The notes beneath the pieces were generated by a model. That model was not told the origin of the DNA. It saw nothing but the letters and a program-made list of their open reading frames with translations, and did not search any database. A stretch of DNA of 64,000 nucleotides from Paracentrotus lividus (Eukaryota > Echinodermata > Echinoidea > Camarodonta > Echinidae). Location of the stretch: contig CALNVZ010001721.1 in assembly GCA_940671915.1 (NCBI GenBank), positions 43,897,888 through 43,961,887 of the forward strand. Reading direction: 5' to 3'. Position 1 is the first letter of the stretch. Every line of letters starts with the position of its first letter. The translations under genes were made by a program, and so were the position numbers. Shown piece after piece: positions 51,388 to 64,000 of the stretch.

Positions 51388-51837
51388 CTGTGGAGAATGA
51401 GGAACCTTTGATCAATATTTCACTCAAACATCCAAACTACATTTTATATCATACGAATGCACAAAGGGGAAAAATTATTTAGGTATTAATTTTTTTTTAA
51501 AGATATATGTTTGTACGTGTTTTTGTACAAAATCAAGGACATTATTTTTGTTAGCGCAAATACACAATTTCGCAAAAATTATGTTGTGAGAAAATACACT
51601 GCCATGTTATAGCCTGAGCAACTATCTATGGAGACCTATTATGCTTGAGATCAACACAATACCTCAGTGCCTGGCAGGTGCAAAAATCCAACAACACCTA
51701 AAATCCGTAACAAATTTGCAGAAAAAATTTCGCCTTCCTTACTTTATTGAATAAACACTCTCAAGTTGTGATTTACCTTTATAATAAATTAAATGTATTC
51801 AAAAGGTAGTTTTTCAATCATGTTTTACTTCAATCAG
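51388..51837. other. Intron/flank upstream of ZF-A
   Basis: No exon recognised. 51680-51760 shares 'AATTTGCAGAA...TTCCT.ACTTTAT.GAA' with the flank block at 54380-54430 and 62500-62550. Confidence 0.45.
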
Positions 51838-52696
51838 AACACTATCTCCTGTGTGTGTTTTCAAGTGATTTTTGAGATGACTTTTCTGTGTGAAAGTTTT
51901 ACTGCAAATAGAACACTGATCATGCTTTTCTCTTGTGTGTAATTTCCAGTGTCTACTGAGTGCACATTTCAGTGAGAATATCTTACAGCAATAATAACAC
52001 TGATGAGGCTTTTTTGTGTGTGTTTTTAAGTGGTCATTGAGTGTTCTTTTCTGTGTGAATGTTTTACTGCAATAAGAACACTTATGAGGCTTTTCTCCTG
52101 TGTGTCAAGTGACCTTTGAGATGACTTTTACGCATGAATTTTTTTATTGCAAAAAGAACACTGATGAGGCTTTTCTCCTGTGTCTGTTTTCAAGTGTCTA
52201 TTGAGATCGCATTTCTGTGAGAATGTTTTACTGCAATAAAAACACTGATCTAGCTTTTCTCCTGTGTGTGTTTGGAAGTGTCTATTGAGATGACTTTTCT
52301 GTGAGAATGTTTTACTGCAATAAGAACACTGATGAGGCTTTTCACCTGTGTGTGTTTTCAAATGATTATTGAGGGTACTTTTCTGTGTAAACGTTTTATT
52401 GCAATAAGAACACCGATGAGGCTTTTCTCCTGTGTGTGTTGTCAAGTGTCTATTGAGATCACTTTTCCATAAGAATGTTTTACTGCAATAAGAACACTCA
52501 TGAGGTTTTTGTCCTGTGTGTGTTTTCAAGTGATCATTGAGATGACATTTCTGCGAGAATGTTTTACTGCAATATGAACACTGATAAGGCTTTTCACCTG
52601 TGTGCATTTTGACATGCATATCGTAATTACTTTTACTTGAAAATATTTTACTGCAGTAAGAACACTGATAAGGTTTTTCTCCAATGTGTGTTTTCA
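51838..52696 (-). pseudogene. ZF-B: zinc-finger array fragment lacking its N-terminal module
   Basis: 52712-52128 is open for about seven fingers (for example [40 protein letters not shown]). 52127-51838 continues with about four more fingers ([30 protein letters not shown]), but a missing stretch in the linker at about 52100 breaks the frame. There is no acidic module or acceptor, because the 5' side meets an inverted finger segment at about 52697. Confidence 0.72.
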
Positions 52697-52922
52697 AGTC
52701 ACTGTTCATCACTGTTCATATTGCAGTAAGACGTTCACACAGAAAAGTAATCTTAATGATCACTTGAAAACACACACAGGGGATAAGCCTCATCAGTGCT
52801 CTTATTGCAGTAAAACGTTCTCACAGAAAAGTCATCTCAATAATCACTTAAGAATACACACAGGGGATAAGCCTCATCACTGTTCATATTGCAGTAAGAC
52901 GTTCACACAGAAAAGTGTGTCG
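52697..52922 (+). pseudogene. Inverted zinc-finger segment (three fingers, plus strand)
   Basis: Reads [40 protein letters not shown] and [14 protein letters not shown] on the plus strand, against the orientation of every other finger here. Its bases match, in complement, the part of ZF-D at about 59520-59715 almost exactly, including the rare TGDKPH linkers. It ends abruptly in non-finger text at 52922. Confidence 0.82.
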
Positions 52923-52929
52923 TTCTAAG

Positions 52930-53355
52930 TGATCATCGAGCTGACTTTTTCGCGAGAAATTTTACTGCAATAAGAAACACTGATGCGAATTTCTCCTGTG
53001 GGTTTTCAAGTGCTTATTGAGATTACGTTTCTGTGAAATACTTTACTGCAATAAGAACACTTATGTAGCTTTTCTCCTGTATTTGTTTCCAAGTTTTTAC
53101 TGCCATCAGATAACACATTAGATCTTGACCTTCATCTTCTCCTGATGTATTTTGTAGGTAGTTACACCTTTGCTGCTACTTACTCGGCAAGCTTAAGACT
53201 GCGATTCCGGTTTGATAGAAGCATTGAACAGTCCGTTCCCAAGAGTTTACCTGGTGGTTCTTGCATGGTACTTGTCTTGGTCTCTTCATCTTCTCTTGAT
53301 GTATTTGTTGATAGTTATCACAATCGCTGCTACTCTTACAAGCTTAGACTGTCAT
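52930..53355 (-). pseudogene. ZF-C: N-terminal module and about two fingers
   Basis: Acceptor TTCTCTACAG at 53356-53365, then text matching ZF-E (60950-61505) through both acidic modules and the first two fingers. Several single-base indels scatter it over frames, so no long ORF exists. It is the direct paralogue of ZF-E. Confidence 0.75.
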
Positions 53356-54165
53356 CTGTAGAGAATGAGGAACCTTAGGTCAATATTTCATTTCAAATAT
53401 CACAACGTCCATTCTTTGAAATAAAATAGTAAAAATGGGAAAAATCTAGTTTAGGTGTTAAAGGAGGACTCCAGGCTTGAAATTAAAATGTCTTGTAAAT
53501 AAAGTAAAATTTAACAAGACGAAAATTTCATCAAAATCTTGAGAAAAATAAGAAAGTTATCCATTTTTTAGGTATTGATGTTTATTTTCATAATAGTTTC
53601 TCAGCATTGGTCTCGTAAATATTCGAATATTCAAATTAAAAAAAGTATGTCACAGTCCCCTACTTCTTGTGTATTTTATTATATGAATCATATTCATCTC
53701 ATTTTTTTCATACATTGTGTATATAAAGAAATATATCCCTCATAACTGAATTAAGTAAAAGCACTCGTGACCTTGAACTATCCACAAGGATTGGTCCCCT
53801 GTTTTTATGTCCTTGGGGCAGAAAATCTGGATAATTGGTTTTTCACACAATAAAATACAAAGAAAGTAGTGGGACTGTGACTGTGACATCATCAGTTTGC
53901 TCATTTGAATAGCCGGAGAACAGTTTTCCTAAAAAAAAATCAAAACCTAAGAAAATTCATAACTTGCTATTTCTTATCCGATTTTGAAATGAATTTTCAG
54001 TGGTTGTGCTTTTGTAGATTTTACTTTTATTTTTCTTATCATACAAACTCCAGCCTAGAGGAGTCCTTTAACTCTTCAAAAAAGATATGTCTACGTAAGT
54101 ACCAAATTATAGACGTAATTTTGTTTTTTGTAAAATTTTTATTTTTGTAAAACAAAAAGTTAAGA
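53356..54165. repeat. Flank block 1, direct duplicate of 61506-62203
   Basis: From 'GAGAATGAGGAACCTTAGGT' to 'AAAAAGATATGTCTA' the order and text match 61509-62203, with scattered small indels. 53370-54165 carries an oddly conserved 'GGAGGACTCCAGGCTTG ... CTAGAGGAGTCCTTTAA' frame (53464 and 54054), itself an imperfect inverted repeat. Confidence 0.82.
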
Positions 54166-54545
54166 TGTAAGGATAGTTTACAGCAATCCATACCACACCC
54201 TCATAGGTTCTGTATTTTTATGATATTATTATTATTATTCATATCGATTTACTGCATGTTGTGTTTCCCATGTAATCTTGATGTATGCTCTTTTTTTAAT
54301 TGTATGAAAATTCAGGGCTGCAACTGATTTTTGTTGAATGAACAATTTCCGTTTCTATTAACAACACAATGTCGATAACAAATTTGCAGAAGAAATCCTA
54401 CATTCCTCACTTTATCGAAACATACACTCCAAGATTATGATTGATCTGTATACATTATGTTTTCAAGAGCCTGACCTTTTCATCAAGCAGAAACTTCTCA
54501 AGATAAATGAGGAAGATTTTGTCTCTGAGGTTTAGGACAATTACC
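54080..54545. repeat. Flank block 2, inverted duplicate of 62396-62830
   Basis: 'GTACCAAATTATAGACGTAA...' to 'GAAGATTTTGTCTCTGAGG' matches the complement of 62830-62396. Confidence 0.82.
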
Positions 54546-54670
54546 CCTGGACAATCACCCCCTGGATTACCCAGACATATTTACCCCCCTCTCTCCCTCC
54601 CCCGCCCCCCCCGAGGACAAAAGAAATTACCCCCGAAAAGCGGAAAATTACACCCCACCCCTCCCCCTTC
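54536..54670 (-). repeat. GGGGGTAATTGTCC minisatellite, patch 1
   Basis: On the minus strand a degenerate repeat of GGGGGTAATTGTCC. Related patches at 57470-57860 and 62300-62395. Confidence 0.75.
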
Positions 54671-56477
54671 GGGCATCGATGTTGGAATCAAGCGGCGCCA
54701 TTGTAGTCTCGCCCGTGTTGTATTGTTTTCTAACTTATTTTCAACTTTCTTTTTCCCTATTTTATATTTCTCTTTCTGCTTTTCTCTCTCTCTCTCACTT
54801 TCTTCTTTTTTCCCTTTTTTTTTTCTTAATTTTTCCCCTTTTCCTTCCCAATATTCCAGATTTACATGTGGCTTTATAACTTCATAAGCTTAATAACTTT
54901 AAAACAAAGATAATACACACAATAACACCTTGTAATTTTACCATTTAGGGTGATAGCAATTAAATGTGAAAGAAAGAAATTAAAGTTTTACTAAATTAGA
55001 AAAACAAATTGGGATTATTCAGCGGATAATTACCTTCTAAAAACGAGAGTGAAAATTGTTTTTCATAAGAAAGTCTCAATTTGACGAAAAAGATGAAAAA
55101 CTATAGGCTTTGGCGACATTCCTGAAACCCTGTGAGCTTATTGGTTCATTAGCGGAATGATGTATTAAAAGTAAGACCCTAAAACACACGGCGACTGGCA
55201 TAATGCATGTATGTACACAAAACGCAATATTGGACTCCTTTGTGCCAGAGAAAACTAATGAAAATTGAAGAATGAATGTAGATTTAGTATACGAAAGTCT
55301 TATGAAATATCTGTTACACATCATCAGTGAACAATTTTGCGCCACAATATTCAAATCTTGCGTAATTTTATCATTCTTCTACCAAACGTCCACGTCTGTC
55401 TTGCAGTCGACTGCTGTGCTTAGCATTATCGTAAACGCATTAACAGTCGTTTTGGGTGTCCCTGTAAGTTTAGTGCACTATTGTTGTACCTCAAATGAAG
55501 ATAACGACTGCTATATGGACTGTGAGTTTATGTGTGTGTAGACCGCAGAGCTATGAGCTGATATGGGCAGCTATAAGGTCATATGTGTATTTAGTATATA
55601 CACACACGATGTGCACTTGGGACAATATCTGCCCCCATAAGCATATTTCTGCAGCATTCGAATACACATCACACTCACAGACTATAGTACATATATATAG
55701 TCTGATCTCGTCTCGTGTATATATTGCACGGGATATTGCATAACTGTCCCGCCTTCGCTTTATGCAATTATTACCACAGTGACTGTTTTATCATCAAAAT
55801 TGACTTCTATTTAATAAACTGTAAGTAGATCGATGTTATTAATTGTCAGTAGGTCTAAACCTACATGTACGTAAACAGTATTCTCATTTCCTTCATATCG
55901 AATTAGGAATATTTTAAAAGTCAACTTCGGCAAACTCACTGCAAGTATTTGTAAGCCAGTCTTCTCAAGTAAGCTTGACTTACTTTTCCAAACTCCAAAA
56001 GCTTTCAATCTCTTTTGGAAAACGATGCATGCCTAAAAGCTAGGCCCTGGCATCCATAGTGGTCTTACTACAACCCTTATGTACACACAAATTAGACATT
56101 TATTGATGAAATCGTGTCTAAAATCAACATTCTAGTGACCAATCTAATGTGTGAAAGAACAGTATAGTCGTCGTGCAACGGGAGCATGGGGTATAGCAGC
56201 CCCGCCAGCTCGGGCGCTCAATGCCTCTACATGCATGCACTGTACTGTCCGTGCGGCTGGCTTACTCACAATACGTCACAGTCTTGTGACTACGATATCG
56301 CTTCGATGAAGCTTATTAGGGGCGGGCTTATAGCAGCGGGAATGGGCAATTATGGGCTTTTCAAATGATTATCCTTGATTACCAAAAGTGTTTGGGAAAT
56401 AATGGGTGGTAAATTGTGACTTCTGATGATTCCTCCTAACGTAAAATGGACAATTATTTTTCTAATTTAGTAAACCT
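54671..56477. other. Mostly unrecognised
   Basis: CT-rich patch at 54780-54840. 56165-56350 is less AT-rich ('GGGGTATAGCAGCCCCGCCA...'). It could be a promoter or first exon of ZF-A, but I found no supporting signal. Confidence 0.35.
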
Positions 56478-56823
56478 TTAAAGGGGAATCCAACCTCCTT
56501 CTGAGCTCAACATATGTTGTATGAAATATATTTTCCCATAACATATTTTGAGCTCAGAAGTAAAGAAGACATGATTCAATAGAAAATGGGGAAAAAATGA
56601 AAATTTGTGTACAAAACAAATGGAGAGTTGTCCTTAAGATCGGCCATTTTGAAGCTGATGATGCCAATTTGAGGATCCCCATAGAAGGAACAACTAGACT
56701 TTTCAAACTTCCATAACTCTCTTATTTCATAACCGATATTGATGAAACTGTTTTTAGATTGCTCCTCTCATTATCCTCTTTCCTGTAAGGTTGATTCTCT
56801 CCTTGGGTTGGATTCCCCTTTCA
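56478..56823. mobile_element. Foldback MITE, family P, copy 3 (left arm mostly deleted)
   Basis: Element 56482-56819. TTAA at 56478-56481 and TTCA at 56820-56823, a one-base decay of TTAA. The first 14 bp are kept, then about 240 bp of the left arm is missing and the copy resumes at the central loop. The right arm is complete. Confidence 0.85.
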
Positions 56824-57469
56824 GTACCAAAATTCCTAAATTGTAAATGATATGACATAATCAAATACAGTGTTTTTCCATTCTCCATTAATTTAGCAGA
56901 TAAAGTGAAAATATAAACTAAAGCCTAATGACAATTTATGCAAAAGTAAGGTTAATTGTAAAATCAATATCACACATTACTCATTTTTCACTTCAATTGT
57001 TAATTCATAGAGTAATTACTTATGGCCGTTATGACCGCCCATAGAAACCATGGTTTCAAACGAAGGATTTTGCAGAATCTACCGTCAAGAATTCGGGTCA
57101 ATAGGTTTTTGATTGATTTACACCTATAAAACTATGAATAATTGATAATTGTTATAAAGACAAAAACAACGTAGTATTCTCTAAACAATTTTATTGATTT
57201 TTATCGAATATTATTGTATCACATAAATGAAATCAATTAATTAGGCCTGACAAAATATGAATAAATATGATATATGGAATTGGGAAGAAATGTAGTATAA
57301 AAATAATTTTCATCTTGTACAAGACCATTTCTTCTGATGTTGTTGTTGCTCTCCTTACAGTGTTCTTACGATAAACATTATTACTATGCATTTCATGCTT
57401 CAATATTGCGTTGGACCATATTAAATATACAAATATCTAACATGGTTTTTAACGGCATTTCTGGGGGGG
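56824..57469. other. Nothing recognised
   Basis: AT-rich flank. Confidence 0.4.
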
Positions 57470-57862
57470 GGGGTAGTGTTCCTTGGGTAATTGTCCACTG
57501 GTAATTATCCAGGGGTATTTGTCTTGGGTAGTTGTCGACGAGGGTACTTGTCCGGGGGGTAATTGTCTTGGGTGGTTGTCCTCGGAGGTAGTTGTCGTTT
57601 GGGTAATTGTACTCAGGGGTAATTGTCCAGGGGTAATTGTCCGGGATAATTATCCAGGGGGTAATTCTCTTGAGGTATGTTTGTCTTCGGGGGTAATTGT
57701 CTGGGGATATTGTCCTCGGGCGCAGATTGTCTGGGGTATTGTCGGGGGTAGTTGTCCGGGGTTATTGTCGCCGGGGGTTATTGTCCCGGGGGTAAATTGG
57801 TCCGAGGGTAATTGTCCGGGGAGTAATTGTCTGGGGGTAGTTGTCCAGGGGTAGTCATCCTG
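57470..57862 (+). repeat. GGGGGTAATTGTCC minisatellite, patch 2 (longest)
   Basis: About 20 degenerate units of 13-20 bp, typically GGGGGTAATTGTCC(GG/TT). Followed by 'TCTGATGAAGGC..TATCTGTG' and 'AGCTAGGATGGAAAACTCAG', a decayed form of the text next to the 62.3 kb patch. Confidence 0.85.
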
Positions 57863-58009
57863 ATAAGGTTTCTGATGAAGGCTTTATCTGTGTTGAAGAT
57901 TCAGCTAGGATGGAAAACTCAGGCTCCTTTTGGTTTAATTTCATTCCTTTAGTTTACCTTTATGAGTAAAGCAGTTGCAGCATTTTTATTTCTTCAAAAG
58001 TGTTTTTTG

Positions 58010-60398
<2,389 letters not shown>

Positions 60399-60949
60399 CT
60401 GCAGAGGACAGATAAAAAAAAAACATATTGGTCAGGCAGCACTTGTCATAATAATGGCAAAGTTTGATTTTTTTACTTTTTGCCATGAGTTTTGAATTGG
60501 GCTAGTTTCGTGTGATATGTTTTTGTGATATGGAAATTGTGTTGTTGTTTTTTTTTCCATTTGAATCTCAGTAACTTCATATACTACACCCATTATACAT
60601 AAAAGTATACATTTTCTGATAAGGAATGAACTGAGGATTAAAAAAAAATACTTAAAAATGGCATAGCGTGAAAGCATTAGAAGTTATGGATCAAAGTATA
60701 CCATTGCAACAAATACCAAATTTTGAAACAGGCAAAGAGTAGTGTTGGTGTACCCTACATGTTTAAAAGTGACATTTTTAATTAAAATGCTCCCATTTGT
60801 ACAATCACTATACTGTTCCTTCACATATATTTGATTGGTCAATAGAATGTTGACTTTGGACACAATTTCATCAGGACATAAATAGGGTTTTTTCTGGTGC
60901 CTGATTGCAAATTCATTTTGCAATGAGAGTGTGTGTTTTCAGGTGACAT
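60399..60949. other. Flank between ZF-D and ZF-E
   Basis: No exon recognised. 60900-60950 has isolated finger-like words ('TTCATTTTGCAATGAGA'). Confidence 0.4.
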
Positions 60950-61505
60950 TTGAATTCACTGATGAGGTTTTTCTCCTTTGTGTGTTTTCAAATGTCTAGT
61001 GAGTGTACTTTTTACTGAGAACATTTTACTGCAATAAGAACACTGATGAGGCTTTTCTCCTGTGTGTGTTCGTAAGTGATCATTGAGGTGACTTTTTCGC
61101 GAGAACATTTTACTGCAATAAGAACACTGATGCGGATTTTCTCTTGTGTGTGTTTGATCAAGTGCTTATTGAGATTACATTTCTGTGAAAATACTTTACT
61201 GCAATAAGAACACTTATGTAGCTTTTCTCCTGTATTTGTTTTCAAGTTTTTACTGCCATCAGATAACACATAAGAGTCTTGACCTTCATCTTCTCCCGAT
61301 GTTATTTGTAGGTAGTTACCACCTTTGCTGCTACTCGGCAAGCTAAGACTGCGATTCCGGTTTGATAGAAGCATTGAACAGTCCTTTCTCAAGAGTTTAC
61401 CTGGTGGTTCTTGCATGGTACTTGTCTTGGTCTCTTCATCTTCTCTTGATGTTATTTGTTGATAGTTATCACCATCGCTGCTACTCTTCAAGCTTAGACT
61501 GTCAT
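60950..61505 (-). CDS. ZF-E: C2H2 zinc-finger terminal exon, short and frame-broken
   Basis: Begins after acceptor TTCTCTACAG with [20 protein letters not shown], then [20 protein letters not shown] and a second module [20 protein letters not shown]. One clean finger follows ([20 protein letters not shown]); an extra base near 61158 shifts frame and about three more fingers continue out of frame to about 60960. Twin acidic modules also occur in ZF-A and ZF-C. ZF-C is its duplicate. Confidence 0.75.
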
Positions 61506-62203
61506 CTGTAGAGAATGAGGAACCTTAGGTCAATATTTCATTTCAAATATCCTACTCCATTCTTTGTAATAAAATAGTAAAAATTGGGAAAACTAGTTTA
61601 GGACTCCAGGCTTGTAAAGTAAAGTAAAATTTAACAAGACACAGAAACTTTCATCCAAATCTGATGAAAAATAAGAAAGTTATCCATTTTTTAGGTATTG
61701 ATTTATTTTCATTAAATAGTTCTCGGCATTGTCTCGTAAATATTCGAATATTCAAATTAAAAAAAGTAATGTCACAGTCCCCCTACTTCTTGTGTATTTT
61801 ATTATATGAAATCATATTCATCTCATTTTTTCATACATTGTGTATAAAGAAAATATATCCCTCATACTGAATTAAGTAAAAGCACTCGTGACCTTGAACA
61901 TTCCACAAGGATTGGTCCCTGTTTTTATGTCCTTGGGGCAGAAAATCTGGATATTTGGTTTTTCACACAATAAAATACAAAGAAAGTAGTGGGACTGTGA
62001 CATCATCAGTTTGCTCATTTGAATAGGCCGAGAACAGTTTCCTAAAAAAAAAATCAAAACCTAAGAAAATTCATAACTTTGCTATTTCTTATCCGATTTT
62101 GATGAAATTTTCAGTGTTGTGCCTTGTAGATTTTACTTTATTTTTCTTATCATACAAACTCCAGCCTAGAGGAGTCCTTTAACTCTTCGAAAAAGATATG
62201 TCT
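61506..62203. repeat. Flank block 1, second copy
   Basis: Direct duplicate of 53356-54165. See that entry for the shared landmarks. Confidence 0.82.
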
Positions 62204-62207
62204 AGTA

Positions 62208-62291
62208 GTCAGGCAGCTAGCTCATGATTGGTTAGCTGAACGAGGTACCAGTAGTAAAGTATTGGAATATATGGGGAAGAATCCCACATTT
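62208..62291 (+). repeat. 84-bp direct repeat, left copy
   Basis: 'GTCAGGCAGCTAGCTCATGA' to 'GAAGAATCCCACATTT'. Repeated in the same orientation at 62834-62917, with the inverted flank block between. Confidence 0.85.
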
Positions 62292-62395
62292 GGCCGGGGG
62301 GGGGGGGTAAATGACGGGGTAATTGTCCGGGGGTGATTGTCTTCGGGGGTAATTTTCCGGGGGGTGATTGTCCAGGGGGTAATTGTCCTAGAACC
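62292..62395 (+). repeat. GGGGGTAATTGTCC minisatellite, patch 3
   Basis: Six or so degenerate units next to inverted flank block 2, at the same edge as in the 54.5 kb copy. Confidence 0.8.
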
Positions 62396-62830
62396 ATCAG
62401 AGACAAAATCTTCTCATTTTATCTCTGAAGAAGTTCTGCTAGGATGAAAAGGTCAGGCTCTTGAAAACATAATGTATACAGATCAATCATAATCTTGGAG
62501 TGTATGTTTCGATAAAGTGAGGAATGTAGCCTTTCTTCTGCAATTTGTTACCGACTGATTGTTGTTAATGAAACGGAAATTGTTCATTCAACAAAAATCA
62601 GTTGCAGCCTGAATTTCATACAATTAAAAAAAGAGCATACATCAAGATTACATGGGAAACACAACATGCAGTAAATCGATATGAATAATAATATAATATC
62701 ATAAAAATACAGAAACCTATGAGGGTGTGGTATGGATTGCTGTAACTATCCTTACATCTTAACTTTTTGTTTTACAAAATAAAAATTTTACCAAAAAAAA
62801 ACAAAATTATGGCTTTATTTGGTACTGACC
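62396..62830. repeat. Flank block 2, second copy (inverted)
   Basis: Complement of 54080-54545, including 'AGAGCATACATCAAGATTAC' and 'TAAATCGATATGAATAAT'. Confidence 0.82.
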
Positions 62831-62833
62831 TAT

Positions 62834-62917
62834 GTCAGGCAGCTAGCTCATGATTGGTTAGCTGAACCGAGGTACCAACTAGTAAAGTATTGAATATATG
62901 GGAAGAATCCCACATTT
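62834..62917 (+). repeat. 84-bp direct repeat, right copy
   Basis: Second copy of 62208-62291, about 95% identical by eye; its end is the left edge of the terminal palindrome. Confidence 0.85.
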
Positions 62918-64000
62918 ACTAAACCCAACGTCTGGCAGTGCATCTCTGCTGCATTAGGTCCTACAGCCGGGGGCGTCCAAAATGAGTGCCCATTTTAACA
63001 AAAAATTCTATTTTGAATAAAAATAGCAGAATTCATTTTCTAAACACACTAACTTTGATGTCAAAATAAAGAGTATTACATTGTCTTAACGCTTGTGTCA
63101 TTTTGAAATCAGACTGAAAATCGAAAACAGTGAAAGTTTTGAAGAAGAAAAGTTTTTTCTCACTTTTTTTACGTTTAATATTTTTTGTTCCTTTTTTCAA
63201 TAATTTTTATAATATTTTGTATAAAACTTGATGTTGTAACTTTCTAAAAACTACTACGTGCATGTGAATGATGCTGTAAAAGAAGGGAGTTATATCTTTC
63301 GATAAGGAATTATGATGGCTAAAGTCAGGAACGCAATACATGACAAAATCAACAATTTGCCCCGTGACTGAGAATCACACAATCCCGCACGTGTATTATG
63401 AAAAGCTGATTGTATGCGATGGCTGTGAGTAGGCAAACAAAGTGCCAAAAATGCGGAACATTTCGATACTTGTTTTGTCTGCTAAAAGCTATCGCATGTT
63501 ATCGGCCTTTCCTAATACACGTACGGGTATGGGATTCTTCTTCGATACGGGGCAAATTGTTGATTTTTGTCTATATGGTTCCTGACTTTAGCTCATCATA
63601 ATTCTTTATCGGAATAAGATATAACTCCTTCTTTTTACAGCATCATTCACATGCACGTAGGTAGTTTTTAGAAAAGTTACAAACATCAATGTTTATACAA
63701 CTATTTATTAAAATTATTGAAAAAAGGAAACAAAAATATTTGCGTAAAAAAAGTGAGAAAAAAACATTTTTCTTCAAACTTTCACTGTTTTCGATTTCAG
63801 TCTGATTTCAATGACACAAGCGTTAAGACAATGTAATACTCTTTATTTTGACATCAAAGTTAGTGTGTTAGAAAATGAATTCTGCTATTTTATTCAAATA
63901 GAATTTTTTGTAAAATGGGCACTCATTTTGGACGCCCCCGGCTGTAGGGACCTAATGCAGCAGAGATGCACTGCCTTCAAGACGTTGGGGTTAGTAGAAA
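62917..64000. mobile_element. Large foldback element/palindrome reaching the window end
   Basis: At least 1.08 kb. TACTAAACCCAACGTC at the left; complement of CTACTAACCCCAACGTC at the right edge. Arms of more than 500 bp match nearly base for base to a centre at about 63455; landmarks are CAGCCGGGGGCGTCCAAAAT with its complement, and GGGGCAAATTGTTG with its complement. Non-coding. Likely a long-arm foldback transposon; target duplication cannot be seen because the right edge coincides with the window end. Confidence 0.82.

Noticed and set aside
56165-56368. Short plus-strand ORF in a GC-richer patch
   Set aside because: No family signature, splice signals or neighbours support it; it may only be a regulatory patch.

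Overview
This is eukaryotic, intron-rich, AT-rich genomic DNA with one run of 59 Ns. The domain make-up (SUEL lectin, C-type lectin, EGF, HormR and GAIN exons in one gene; tandem C2H2 zinc-finger exons), the abundance of foldback and TIR elements, and the recurring word TAGGCCTA fit a marine deuterostome, most likely an echinoderm such as a sea urchin. That assignment is an inference; nothing in the window proves it.

Region 1 (about 0.7-37.6 kb, minus strand) holds the 5' part of an adhesion-GPCR/latrophilin-like gene. Eleven exons could be read, with agreeing splice sites and phases: a signal peptide (37.6 kb), then after a first intron of about 27 kb the first half of an EGF domain, a two-exon C-type lectin domain, the second half of the EGF domain, a two-exon SUEL (rhamnose-binding-lectin-like) domain, a two-exon HormR domain and two exons of the GAIN region. 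The GPS and seven-helix part should lie beyond the left edge. The C-type lectin exons sit between the two halves of one EGF domain and could be skipped without changing frame.

Region 2 is mobile DNA. It fills the introns and the 38-50 kb stretch: foldback MITEs with TTAA- or TA-type target duplications (109-698, 28547-29139, 56478-56823), TA-flanked Tc1/mariner-like non-autonomous elements, hAT-like MITEs with 5-bp target duplications, a PIF/Harbinger-like MITE, 3' ends of LINEs, one longer broken LINE with reverse transcriptase (38.8-40.8 kb), and several element families packed with short perfect palindromes. Nested insertions give a clear relative chronology around 11.6-14.4 kb, 21.2-22.4 kb, 23.9-24.5 kb, 26.0-28.2 kb, 31.7-32.6 kb and 45.4-46.9 kb. 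No LTR retrotransposon, Polinton or virus-like element was recognised.

Region 3 (about 50-62 kb, minus strand) is a cluster of paralogous C2H2 zinc-finger terminal exons sharing an acidic, serine-rich N-terminal module that begins just after a splice acceptor. At least five copies or pieces are present. All contain frameshifts or stops, so they are either decaying paralogues or carry uncorrected indels. One 225-bp finger segment is inverted. One paralogue and its flank are duplicated at 53-54.5 kb and 61-62.8 kb, with part of the flank inverted in one copy and a GGGGGTAATTGTCC-type minisatellite at the block edge. The window ends in a palindrome of at least 1.08 kb.
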